DNA of 41,520 nucleotides, taken from positions 422,501 to 464,020 of the forward strand of contig JALLLS010000022.1 in NCBI GenBank assembly GCA_025094145.1. Reading direction: 5' to 3'. The notes under the pieces were generated by a model. The model was not told the origin of the DNA. It worked only from the letters and a program-made list of their open reading frames with translations, and made no database searches. Source of the stretch: Spinellus fusiger. Taxonomy: Eukaryota > Mucoromycota > Mucoromycetes > Mucorales > Phycomycetaceae. Positions 30,835 to 41,520 of the stretch are shown one piece after another. The position numbers and the translations under genes are program-made. How positions within the stretch are numbered: the stretch's first letter is position 1; every line of letters starts with the position of its first letter.

Positions 30835-33800
30835 ATGAAGGGCGGTGCGAATATCAAAGTGGTGGTTCGATGCAGACCATTGAATGCTAGAGGTAAGCTT
30901 CTACAGCTACTCTAAAACACGCACACACTCACCTCACGTACAAATATATCCACACTCTCAACCCATATCAGAAATTGCTCGAGGTGCTGTTAGTCTTGTC
31001 CGTATGGAAGGAAACCAGACTATCCTTAGCAAGCCACCTCATCAGGCAAAATCTAGTGACAAGATGAGCGAGGACACAAAAGCATTTACATTTGACAGAT
31101 CCTACTGGTCAGCCGATAAAAATGCATCTAATTATGCAGACCAGCAAGTCGTCTATAACGAATTAGGCTGTGAATTATTGGACCATGCATTTCTAGGCTA
31201 TAACTGTTGCATTGTCGCTTGTAAGTGCATGGATCAGCGTGCGCGTACTAATTTACTTGCATGGAGAAAGATGGTCAAACAGGATCAGGAAAATCATATT
31301 CAATGGTAAATAGTATCACTGTTAAAAAAAAAGAGACATCCATTCATAGGCCTATTAGATGGGGTATGGAGAAGACAAAGGCATCATTCCTAGGACATGT
31401 TCAGAGCTATTTGATAGAATAGCAGAGAAATCCACACCTCAGTTGGAATTTCAGGTCGAAGTGTCTTATATTGAAATCTACAATGAAAAGGTCCATGATC
31501 TGTTGAATCCTCGTAATAAGGGGAACCTCAAAGTACGAGAACATCCCAGTACAGGCCCTTATGTAGAAGATCTATCACGTCTTGCTGTCAACTCCTTTGT
31601 TGATATTGACCATCTGATGGACGAAGGCAACAAGGCAAGTGGTGGGCTGTTCTTGTGGGGAGGGGTCTATATTTATAGTCTATGTTCTATAACCTACAGG
31701 CACGTACAGTGGCAGCCACCAACATGAACGAGACTTCTTCAAGATCCCATGCTGTATTTACCATCTTTCTTACTCAAAAAAGACGAGAGAATCCAAACGA
31801 ACCTCCCACTGAAAAAGTAGCAAGAATCAGGTACACTTAACCTTTCTCTCTCTTTTCTCTCCCTCTTTTCTCTAATCCATGCTTTGGCTAGTCTTGTTGA
31901 TTTGGCAGGAAGTGAACGTGCTAATAGTACAGGTGCTACTGGTACCCGTCTCAAAGAAGGCTCTAATATCAATAAATCCCTTACCACTCTTGGAAAGGTT
32001 ATTGCTGGTCTTGCAGAACAAGCCATACAACAAGAAAACAGAAAGAATACGAAAAAGTTAAAAGAGGTTTTTGTTCCCTATCGTGATTCTGTAAGCGTCT
32101 TCTCCTTCTCTCCTTCCTTGTTTCTTGTTTCTTGTTTCTTGTTTGTGTTGGGATAGAAAATGAATCCTCACTGACCATGGTTAAAATAATAAGGTCTTGA
32201 CATGGCTATTGAAAGACTCATTGGGCGGCAACTCAAAGACAGCTATGATCGCAGCTATCTCTCCTGCTGATTTTGATGAAACCTTAAGTACACTTCGTTA
32301 TGCTGACCAGGCTAAAAAGATCAAGACAAAGGCAGTGGTGAATGAAGATCCTAATGCCAAGATGATTCGTGAGCTAAAAGACGAGTTACAGGCCCTAAAA
32401 CAGACTCTTATGGCCTATGCTCCAGAAGAAGTAAAGAAGATTACAGCCTCTCATCATCCTGAACAGGCCAACTTATTAAAAACTGCACACCCACTCCCTT
32501 CTCCCTCCCTTTCACCTTCTCCATCGCCACAGCCATCGCCACAGCCATCGCCACAAGAGAGTGTCAATGTACACGTCTCTGCTTCTGTCTCCACTCCTTC
32601 AGAAACCATTGTCTTCAGTGATGGCTCCGGTACACCCAAGTACCTGACAAAGGAAGAGATGACTGAACAGCTTCATATGACAGAGAAGTTGCTGGGAGAA
32701 TTGAATGAGACATGGGATGAGAAAGTACAAAAGACAGAATTAATCCATATGGAAAGAGAAAAGTCATTGGAAGAGCTGGGTATCTATGTGGAGAAGAGTA
32801 GTCTGGGAGTCTACACACCAAAAAAGATCCCCCATCTAGTAAATCTCAACGAAGACCCACTCATGTCAGAGTGTCTTATGTACCAAGTACGACCTGGTAT
32901 TACGCATGTCGGCCGAGTAGAGAATACAAAGGTGGAGACTCCTCTCCCTGAAAAGGAGACCCTGCCTGCTGCTTATATTCGACTGGGAGGAAGTCGTATC
33001 TTGGAAGACCACTGTTTCTTTGAGAATAAGAGCAATGTAGTGACCCTGCATCCTGGGAAAGACTCACTCACCATTGTCAATGGCATCCGAATATTGGAGC
33101 CAAAACGACTAAAGAGTGGCTACCGTATTATCCTGGGCGACTGTCATATTTTCCGATTTAACCACCCAGAAGAAACACGCAAGGAACGCGATACCTTCCT
33201 TAAAAGAGCAAGTTCCATGAATGGAAAGGAAGTCGTTACGACAAGTCGACCCGAATCTCCCACGACACCCACCTTTTCTGATAAGGACAGCTTATTCCAA
33301 GGCTCTGATGTGGTAGATTGGAATTTTGCTCGCCGGGAAGCTGCTCTTTACTCCTATAATTCTGGTGAAACTTCTTCTATTGTTCAAATGCCAGATGAGG
33401 ACTTGGAAAGACTGTTTGATGATGTAGCCAAAGTCAGATTGCGTCGATTGAGACAGTCTTCTTCTTCTTCTTTTGACAGTGGATCTTTTGATGATAGTGT
33501 GTCTAGACGTACTTCTGGCTCTTCTTATCGATTAAGTACACTGTCTGCTGCCTCCACCTTCCCAGAAGACATTAGTGTGGATGACTCGTTTTCTCTTGGA
33601 AAGTACGCTTCAGAAGTCCTTATGGATAAACATGACCTTCTACAACTTTCAAGGGAGGAGTTGCACCTACAGACCTACGAGCAGCAAATGCACTCCATTT
33701 CTATGAAAACATCCAAATGCCATTCCATGGACGTACTTCAACAGGTGTCTCATTACACAGAAGAAGAAACCAGACTCATTCGTAAAGTGTATGGTCATTG

Positions 33801-36435
33801 GAAAGGTCAGCGGTACCATCTCATGACAGATGCCATCCTTCGAAACACATCCATTCTTCAGCGTGCCAATAAACTAGCCAGCAACCAACAGGACGGGACT
33901 AGCTATGAGTTTGTGGTGATTGGTGATAACATGTCTCTCCAAACACACTCTTTCTGGGAGCCCAACTCTCCTAGTGCGGATAGCAAACTGCTAGCAGAGA
34001 CCAAACCGTGCATTGCAGTACGTGTCACTGACAGAAAAAACCAAACGAGCTATGTATGGTCGATTGAGAAATTCAAGATGCGTATGCGCTATATCCAAGG
34101 TGCTCTTCATTCAACCGACCCACAGATCGACCATCTCAGTCCAGAGGAAGCCTTTTATGATACTGTCTATCCACGGTACACTCTCTTGGGATCAGCAAAA
34201 ACCTCTCTTCGGAACCTAGCCTTCCAGATTCCTATTGAAAGTGTGCTGGATGTGTTTTGTAGGAACACAGGTCAAATCATTGGTCAGCTTAAAGTACTGA
34301 TTGCCTCCATTGCACGTTCTGTTCAACAGAAAGAGTCTCCCCTCATTCCTACTTCTGATGTGTCTATGCTCTCTGACAAGGCAGTCGAACCTTTTGCCAA
34401 GAAAGGGTTACTATGTGTTGGACAGCAGTTGGTGTTTGAGGTTCGTATGATGGTGCTTGCAGGACTCAATGAAGCACAATTTACACGGGTCCATGCCCAA
34501 TTTCGATTGTCTGCCTTTGGAAACAATGTACAGCACTCTTCATCTGATACTATCTTTTCTACCGAACCTATTCGAGGGTTCGGAACAAGTCCGGTGGATT
34601 TGGGATATAGCCAAACCCTCTCCATGACCGTCACCAATGGAATGCTCGATGCCATCATGAATAGGTGTATTGTATTTGAAGTCTTTGGCCAGGTACAGCC
34701 AGATTATGTTGATCACTCTATTACAGTGGCAAGAAGACAGTCGACAAGAAGTGCGGCTGCTGGATCTCAGTTAAGAGGCCATACTACAAAGGGAGGGAGA
34801 GTAAAGTCCAAGAAGATAGGTGGCATGATGGAATCACAGCACGATGTCCTTGCATGGACCCAACTCTGTGAAATGGCACCCGAAGGAGAATACAGACCAG
34901 CTTCTGTGATGCATGACCAAGAGAATGTGTTTTTATTAAGACAAGGACAGCAACGTCGTATTCTACTGACACTCAGCCATGATTCTGGAGAAGGACTGAG
35001 ATGGAAAGAAATAACATCCTTATTCATTGGAAATGTGCGCTTGATCGATGCAAGAGGACGCTGTGCAGACTTGATTTCCAATGCAGAAGTGCCTATCAAA
35101 CCCCTCCCAGACCAATCGTTTACTGTGAACCCAAGCAACCCAACAACCATTGTGGCGCAAGGGGCATGGGACAGCTCCTTGCACGATTCTTTGTTTTTGA
35201 ACCGAATTACACCTGTGGGTAATAGAGTAGCGCTGACATTGTCATGGGAAGTACTCTGTCATGACCAAGAGCAGCCTTTCAAATTCCAAACAGCCATCTA
35301 TGTACGGATCCTGGGCACCACACCTGCAGAAAACAACAAGCGACCTTTTCTCTTCAGAACCTTTTTTTCGGCTGGCTCTATAGAGCAGCCATTGTCAGAT
35401 AGACTGAGCTCTATTTTCCAAGTGAGCATCAAAGCCAATACACCTGTAGGCCAACCTTCCCAGAAAGAGGCTGTACAGCAGAATGGATATCCTGAGATCC
35501 ATGATCGACCTCTCAACCCTATTGTTGAAGCCTATCGCACCCAAAAAGAGTTGATGCTTCGTAAGGAACAGGCTGCTCTTATGAGACATCGTTTGGTGCT
35601 TCAAGAGCAAGTACAGCAGCGTGGAGTGCTCGCTAAGAACAGTCACTTGACTTTAGAAGAAAAAGATGTACTATTGAACAAAGTCATCAAGTTGTTGACA
35701 TATAAGCCTCAGTTGAACCAAAAGGTAGTTGAAAAAGAGAAGATCATAGATACATGCACATTATACATAGTGGTTGATCAATGGTCATTTCTATAGGGAA
35801 TTCAAATGCGACATCCTTTAAAAGAACCCCATATTATTCCAGAAAGAATCCAACGCTGGTCGTCCGAGGTTCATGAGATTATACCAAAGTAAATGATGAG
35901 GATCCCACCTAATATATATATATACATACATATATGGATGTTCTAATGTAATTCTCTTTTATTCTTTCTTCTTGTAGTAATCCTGTCACTATGAAAGGTC
36001 TTATTTCTCGCCTTAAAGACACATCAGAAGAATGGGAAGAACATTGGTGTGTTTTGAAAAGGTAAGATTGAAATAAACAAACAAAGCAGCTAACACCACT
36101 TGTGATCCCCATGTTAGACCCTTTTTATTCTTCTACAAAGATCAAACAGAAATGAATGAGACGGGTGTGTTGCATATAGTAACTGTTTCTCTTCTTAATG
36201 AGCTACCTCAGGTAAAATGAAGAAAGAAAGAAGAAAGAAAAGAAAAGAAAAAAGCCTATGGATGAGATAAAGATGCTTATTTCATTATTTCCTATCAATG
36301 GAACAGAACACACAAGACAAAATATATGTTTCAACACACAACACTACGCATTTACTGCAAGTCAGTGATCCTGCTTCCCTCATGGAGTGGAAGATGGCCA
36401 TGGATCCTCTTTCTCCCTTTTCACATAATTATTGA
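30835..36435 (+). CDS. Kinesin-3 (UNC-104/KIF1 type) motor protein
   Basis: Eleven phase-consistent exons: 30835-30892, 30972-31220, 31271-31305, 31359-31634, 31700-31830, 31892-32090, 32194-35724, 35797-35888, 35978-36061, 36118-36211 and 36307-36435 (TGA); about 1625 residues, usual for the family. The motor (about 1-360) has [10 protein letters not shown]-loop GQTGSGKS, switch I NETSSRSH, switch [10 protein letters not shown] and [20 protein letters not shown]. An FHA domain (about 550-640) has [20 protein letters not shown] and NGIRI. A long KIF1-type middle region and a C-terminal PH domain (about 1525-1620: [12 protein letters not shown] to [10 protein letters not shown]) follow. It should carry vesicles or endosomes to microtubule plus ends, with PH binding phosphoinositides. 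Intron 31635-31699 is GC-AG (AAG|GCAAGT). A Pro-Ser/Gln tract follows the motor. Confidence 0.95.
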
Positions 36436-37153
36436 TACTCTTGTTTACAATGAATGAAATCTCCAATTCATCTATTGTATTCAACATGTTATCCCTTGCA
36501 AATTATTTTGTAATCTTGTATTCTCATGCTCAACATGTTTTCCTCTTTATCTACTATTAAATTATGTTCTTCAAGTGTTTTGTTTTCTTCATCCTACCAA
36601 TGAAATAAAGCATTTGCTAATCTGGCTTTTTTACAATGTGATGTAAAGTAATAGAAGGTCAAGTCTTTTAAACTCAAATATTCTTTCTTATATCTATATA
36701 CCTTATCTTGATAGTATATTCACTTTATGAGTTCCTTGGATATAAACGTAACACCTTTAATCGACCAATAAAAGAGTGTTGATACTATAAGAAAAACAGT
36801 GGTTTATATCAAGGTCAGTTAGTAACCACTATTGGTCTTTGGCATCTATTACAGTATGACATCTCCAGTGCATACTGGCAATGAGAGAGTGTCGGATTTC
36901 ATTAGATGGTTAGGGAGCAAAAGTTTATTAAAATTCTTTAACACTTTTTCTTGTGTGTTTGACTGATTCAAATGAACATAAAAAAACAAGTATAATCTCA
37001 CTTCTCTGTCTACTTTTCTCTGGTTCAAAAGTAGCCAAGTACTTATACAAAAGTAGTAGTAGTAGTAATAATAATAGATGATAAGCAAGAAAAACTAAGT
37101 GTTTGTATTCATTCATTATAAAGAAACATTTTGAATATAAAATGATGTAATTA
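36436..37153. other. Kinesin 3' flank with Tc1-like terminal relic
   Basis: At about 36700-36920 the sequence CCTTATCTTGATAGTATATT CACTTTATGAG, then CAGTTAGTAACCACTATTGGTCTTTGGCATC and GACATCTCCAGTGCATACTGGCAATGA, matches the 3' end of the Tc1-like relics in minus orientation. The rest is AT-rich with a TAGTAGTAATAATAA run at about 37050-37077. Confidence 0.65.
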
Positions 37154-37800
37154 CTAATGGGATGTTACATTCACAGTAGCAAATGCACCAAAATTATGAT
37201 CAGAAAAACTGAAGCTCATAAGTACAAGCCTAGCATATTTCCAATCAATGTTTTCAGGAACGGTGATTTCCGTAAACCCTTTGCTGAGAGGAAAATATTT
37301 TTTTAATTCACCTACAAAAGTATAACATTATAAGCATTTATTATACACACTCTTCAATGTACTTACATAGTAAAGTTGACCGATGATTAATATCACCTAT
37401 ATCTATATCATAAGAAAATACCTCAGGATGAGCAAGAGACAGATCACCACTAAATATAGAGATATGAATAAGAGCTGACTATGACATTTTAAATAATTAC
37501 TAAGCTTGATAGAGTTCATTTTTAGAAAGGTTTGTTTTCCTAGATAACCATACACATGTTAATTCAATATAAACCAAGTGTGTTTTGAGAGTATACCATC
37601 TAACAGTGTAATTCTTTCCACCTATCCAATTGGTTATACCTTTGGGCTCTAAACTGAATTGTTTGTTAGTACAATCCAGTAGAAAGACATACAGGTGAAA
37701 ACTAATGATAGTAAATGTCTTGCAATGTGATTTCTATACCCTTATAGGCAGAGATAAGAGAGATCAATGCAAAGATAATAATCAGAACAGATTTCAACAT
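37154..37800 (-). CDS. Small secreted protein, Kre9/KNH-like, variable paralogue 2
   Basis: Five exons, same structure as the copy at 24.2 kb: 37800-37740, 37648-37597, 37539-37501, 37449-37367 and 37311-37154 (TAG); 130 residues. Exons 1 and 2 are identical in protein to copy 1 (signal peptide, then EPKGITNWIGG). Exon 3 keeps KTNLS but then reads KNELYQAY instead of RRKLSQAL. Exon 4 (GDLSLAHPEVFSYDIDIG...) shares only L-x-L-A-x-x-E with copy 1 and is one codon shorter. Exon 5 is identical for its first 28 codons, then reads VLMSFSFSDHNFGAFA before the shared TVNVTS. Both copies have intact frames and splice sites, arguing that both are expressed genes. Promoter and introns are almost unchanged. 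The role is unknown; the family call is inferential. Confidence 0.72.
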
Positions 37801-38158
37801 AGCAGCAAGATAGTAGAAGTTAAAGAATAGTATGATGAACAAGAAGCAGATCTTTAGACTGCCTTTTTATACTAATCTCTTCATGTTTTAGGATGTTTGT
37901 GTCTATTAGCTATACTATTCTGTCTTTTTAGATACTAATGATGAAGTGCCTATTCATACCATTGAATGGCTTTTTTAATATTCTTTATAATAATCATCTT
38001 AATATGCACATATATGCACTGTTTAACTTTACTGCTTATAGACTACAACTGTATTTTGTGTCTTGATTACTGCTTGTTTTTCTTTATTCTTGTTATTGTA
38101 AAGATATCATTCTAGCATATATGCACAAATAGTTTAATAAAATTGCTAGTGTAATACA
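37158..38158 (+). repeat. Direct-repeat block, copy 2
   Basis: Same extent and orientation as 24248-25249. Here the right edge runs into a TATTATTATTATC run instead of the inverted arm, so this copy shows the block without the arm. Confidence 0.9.
37865..37871 (-). promoter_or_regulatory. TATA box of secreted-protein gene, copy 2
   Basis: TATAAAA on the minus strand, about 65 bp before ATG 37800, identical in context to copy 1. Confidence 0.6.
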
Positions 38159-38339
38159 TATTATTATTATCACTTGCATTTATTTGGAAAGCCTTCTTTA
38201 TCAGTATAGAGTATATGCTAACATTGAGCAAGGTTGCCTAAACTATATATGGCATAAACAAGACGCACTGAGAAGAGACATACTAAGCAGCATACAATAT
38301 GTTGTTACCTTGGATCTTATACACTAAAAACGAGAGACT

Positions 38340-39373
38340 AACAGTTAGCAGTTTGTCATTAAAAAACAGTTACAAAACCAATAGTATGGAATAAAGCATT
38401 TATGATAAGTCGTGGTGTATCTGAATGCAGTGAATAGATCTTTCAGAGATATCATAAAAGTTCAACAGCCTACATTAGGATTTGTACCTTTTGATGGCAA
38501 AGTTACTTTATTTGGTGGTGATATCTGCCAAGTGCTTCCAGTAGTGCACAAAGGAACTATGATGGATAGTGTTGATCAGTGTATAAACCGATCTTCCACT
38601 TGGAACTTTATAAAAATATTCAAGTTAGTTGTGAATACACATGTTGAGCAAGCCATATCACCAGAAAACAGTATACTTGCAAACACCTTGCAGCAGTTTT
38701 CAAGACACCTCCTTGATGTTGGCAATAGAAGCGTTCAGACAGTAGGAAGTTCAGAACTGATCAGAGTTCCTGATGATATGTTGTTGCCATGACATGACAT
38801 AAATAATTTAGCAGATACAATCCATGGTAGCATACTATATCCTGAAAATGACACATTGCCATCATACACAGAGACCAAGCAGCTAAAAAATCTATAATTA
38901 AACCAAAAAACACTGATGTTATACAAAGAAGTAGTATTGTTATTCTTAATCCATGTCATGTATCCACCAAATACATTCAAATATCGGATGATACAGATTA
39001 TTGAATTAAATATTTGATAATAAAGAGTTTGTTAATAAAACATAATTAGTATATCTGAATTTTCTTGATGTATCTCAAGTAATTTTGTTATACCTCTAGG
39101 TTACTTGAATGATCTGATACTATCAAGATATATGGAAAATTGACCATATAATCTTATAAATAGTGTGTGAGTTATTTAAAGTACAAATACTTCTATATTT
39201 ATTGTTGTGGGTTACCAATAACAACAGTACCTCAGATCAATGATTGAATTATGGACATATTTTTTTTTGGAGAAGGCTTTAGTTTTTACAGTAGTGATAA
39301 AGCATTCACAGATAAATTAGATGCCATGGATCTTCCAACAGAGTATCTCAACAGCATAAACCCTGTTAGATAA
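38340..39373 (+). pseudogene. Helitron/PIF1-type helicase relic, longer fragment
   Basis: An open part at 38412-38792 reads GKVTLFGGDICQVLPVVHKG (motif III), INRSSTWNFIKIFKL, then LLDVGNRS and IRVPDDMLLP. After a stop come LADTIHGSILYPENDTLPSY and, past another break, LPTEYLNSINP at about 39325-39365. This is the order of the PIF1/RRM3-like helicase domain found in Helitron Rep/Hel proteins (GGDxRQxLPV, then IPDDLL, then xPTEFLNSL). The Walker A part, the Rep nuclease and the C-terminal end are missing. Upstream DNA (CATTTATGATAAG region) is shared with the fragment at 13.1 kb. Confidence 0.8.
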
Positions 39374-39860
39374 TCACTTGCCATAGATAGAGATATCCAT
39401 CATCCCCGTCAATAGAAACACAGACTACCTAAAAGGGACCACACAATAGAAGAAGGGTTAGTAGCAAGGCGTGTATCTAAGAGATGATACTTTATCAAGG
39501 GAGTGCTTTTTATTAGAATTATTATATAGTATCAATCAAAAAATTATAAAACAATTGCAAAAGAGTAAATAAAGATCAGACTTTGTTTACTCTTTGAACC
39601 ATCCAGACTTCCTTTGGTTGAAGCCAAAGACAAAAACCCAGACGGACTCTCTCATCACCACCTGAGACCAAAAATAGGGTCTCACACACTGCCGCCTTGG
39701 AATATGGATCCCAAATTAGATATCAGCACAGTTCTGATACACAGTTCTAATACACAGCTCTGATAAACATTGGCTTGATGTACACACCCAAAGGGCAAAT
39801 TTTCCCCGAAGCAAAGCGTAGGTTGCAAAATTCCCGTCGTGGGCCGATGTATGGCTGCTA
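39374..39860. other. Gene-free spacer
   Basis: AT-rich with a less AT-rich segment at 39600-39850 that has short direct repeats (CACAGTTCTGATA / CACAGTTCTAATA / CACAGCTCTGATA at 39726-39765). Nothing coding is recognised. Confidence 0.45.
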
Positions 39861-39862
39861 GT

Positions 39863-39911
39863 ATTCATAACTGGAACTTCTTATTTGCAAGCCTTATTTA
39901 CAATACAATGT
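39863..39911 (+). repeat. Third copy of the inverted-arm inner end, short fragment
   Basis: TATTCATAACTGGAACTTCT and onward, matching the first ~49 bp of the right arm (25252-25300) with a single difference, then diverging. Confidence 0.85.
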
Positions 39912-39989
39912 AAAGTGACCAAAAGAAGGAATTAGGATTCTTTCAAGTTCCAGGCTATTATTATACCAAAAATAATACACACTATTTTT

Positions 39990-40925
39990 TTTCATAACAC
40001 TTCTTTTCATATAATGTCTAACTCATTCAACACCATGAACATTTTCACCAGAACCCCCGAAGTGTATGGGAAATATATCAAATTTGGAATTTGTTCAGCC
40101 ATCTTTGCATGAAGTGCTAAACATGAACAACACCTTGACCGAGACATTTCGTATGTTTAGTATGGCTACCTCCATTGTAGGAGACATGATAAATCACTAC
40201 AGGGCAATAAGATTGGTTTTAACCTCTCCCAAGAGTGTCTGTAAGAGAAAGTTAGACTCCAGGACCCTCCGGTGGTTGAAAGGAACAGTAATGAGCAACC
40301 CACATCAGACCAAAGTAGCCATCAAGGTGACAGATAAGACTCTGAAGAGGTACCTTGATGAAATAGGCTTCTATTCATTCAGTTCCGTAGGGAGAGTGTT
40401 GAGAGATGGATTGTAGTGAAGGATAGAATACTCCAACAAGTGCATTGATGTCTTGGGAGATGTCTAATTCCATAAACTCAAATCTCTCTCTCTTCTAAAC
40501 CCTGGAGTCAGTTACTGCCTACAGATGAACAATGCTAGACCCTATACACATAAGGCAACTCAATCAAAGAGCAGTAAATGGTATAGTAGTTGCTTTTTAC
40601 TGGCTGTTTCAATATTGATCTCAATCCAGTGGAGCATATGTGGACTCACTTAAAAAGTACAATTAGAAGGACAGAAAGCTACATTCTACCAAACAATAGT
40701 TAGGGACTGCCCTGATGCTGGAATGGGGCAAAATATCTAAAAGAAGTGACAGATATCCTCATTGCCAGCATAGGGCGGAGATGTCAGACTGTTGTTAATG
40801 CCAAAGAATAACAGTGGTTACTAAGCAACCTTACAATAAAAACCACTGCTATCTATTATCAACACTACCATCTTTATTCATTGAGAGTCTTATGTTTTTA
40901 TCTAATGAATCTGTAATAAAGAGCA
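39990..40925 (+). mobile_element. Tc1/mariner-like element relic 2
   Basis: Sister of relic 1 at 13980-14960. Shared are the HTH region (SPKSVCKRKLDSRTLRWLK, TDKTLKRYLDEIGF at about 40228-40416), the degenerate DLNPVEHMWTHLKS-like block at about 40617-40655, and the end CAGTGGTTACTAAGCAACCTTACAATAAAAACCACTG at about 40813-40849. It keeps a longer open 5' part (ATG at 40066, reading SLHEVLNMNNTLTETF), but the protein is terminated after the HTH. Not functional as read. Confidence 0.8.
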
Positions 40926-41299
40926 CTGCGGTTATCAAAAGAACTACTAAAGAGAACAGTGTATTGATATTCGGTCTCTAGTAGGAACGACGAAATAGCG
41001 TTTTGGCATAAAGGCCAGTTTAAGGAAATTCAAGGGGTATGGGAGCAGGAACACAGCACACAATTTGATCACAACGGGTAACTAGGCAACTGTTCTTTTA
41101 AGCAATCCTTGCTTGTCTCAAAAGTCCCAACGATACTTAACATTAACAAACAAAATTAAGGTTGATTGTTTTATTGATGTTTTGATTGTGTGGTTTTTAT
41201 ACACTGTCTCCTTGTGTTGTTAACTATAACTACTTACATCTCATGCACGTCCAACACCGTCAATGCATGTAAGATGTCGACAATCCACACTATAGCCTC

Positions 41300-41350
41300 G
41301 GCTCTATTACAAATTCATAAAGTTATAACACTATTAAGATAAAGTATAAG
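41300..41350 (-). repeat. Tc1-like terminal sequence
   Basis: AATTCATAAAGTTATAACACTATTAAGATAAAGTATA at about 41310-41346 matches the outer ends of the inverted arms and other relics. It is separated from relic 2 by about 380 bp of unrelated sequence. Confidence 0.65.
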
Positions 41351-41389
41351 TCTAAGAAAGGAAATCTGCATCTGAAAGAAAGAAGAAAG

Positions 41390-41520
41390 TGGTTGCTTAT
41401 TGAGGATCACTTTACCAGCTACAGTGGCAATTTCTATTTGGCTGAGGCCATTGACATTGTGCTCATACAGAATGGTGTTGCGTATGACTTTATCAACACA
41501 TTATTCTTTTTCTTTTCTTT
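41390..41520 (-). pseudogene. Possible start of a Tc1-like HTH domain at window edge
   Basis: Reading minus, one frame gives ILYEHNVNGLSQIEIATVAG, resembling the first HTH of Tc1 transposases (G-x-S-x-x-E-I-A). It is cut by the window end, and no other motif can be checked. Confidence 0.3.

Overview
The window is nuclear DNA from a fungus, most likely an early-diverging lineage such as Mucoromycota/Mucorales. This placement is inferred from protein resemblance and gene architecture, because no search was possible. The genes carry many short GT-AG introns of about 45-100 nt. Their products are typical eukaryotic housekeeping proteins: cytosolic ribosomal proteins, a mitochondrial COQ9, a VPS55/LEPROT endosomal protein, a SET-type histone chaperone and a kinesin-3 motor. 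AT-rich islands of decayed transposons lie between the genes.

Layout. 1-341: 3' part of ribosomal protein eL33. 686-2161: SLC35F6-like membrane transporter. 2536-3614 (minus): basic protein with a PEHE-like motif. 4208-6744: three-RRM RNA-binding protein with a Q/A-rich tail. 7399-8583: PAS-like protein with a tandem Ser/Tyr repeat. 8748-9996 (minus): COQ9 in seven exons. 11994-12883: ribosomal protein eL18, whose first exon is only the ATG. 13.0-15.0 kb: relics of a Helitron helicase, a TnpB/Fanzor-like protein and a Tc1-like element. 15318-16487 (minus): SET/NAP histone chaperone in seven exons. 17758-18713: VPS55/LEPROT. 19.2-28.2 kb: a transposon island. 30835-36435: an eleven-exon kinesin-3 (UNC-104/KIF1 type) with motor, FHA and PH domains. 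36.4-41.5 kb: a second island.

The most interesting feature links the two islands. A small secreted-protein gene, with a signal peptide and a Kre9/KNH-like beta-sandwich start, is present in two copies (24226-24891 and 37154-37800, both minus) inside a roughly 1-kb duplicated block. The promoter, introns and two exons are almost identical between copies. Three patches of coding sequence have diverged almost completely at the amino-acid level. That is the pattern of diversifying selection or cassette exchange on a secreted protein, not of neutral decay. The first copy lies inside a 6.9-kb structure bounded by inverted arms of about 890 bp whose outer ends match a Tc1-like terminus. Its interior also holds a broken CACTA/Plavaka-like transposase. 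The duplicated block ends within a few bases of the arm's inner edge.

Smaller points of note are two GC-AG introns with the same AG|GCAAGT donor, a Tc1 element with recognisable ends whose second catalytic Asp codon is replaced by TAG, a truncated TnpB/Fanzor relic that keeps its RuvC-I motif, and unresolved first-exon junctions in the SLC35F6 and VPS55 genes.
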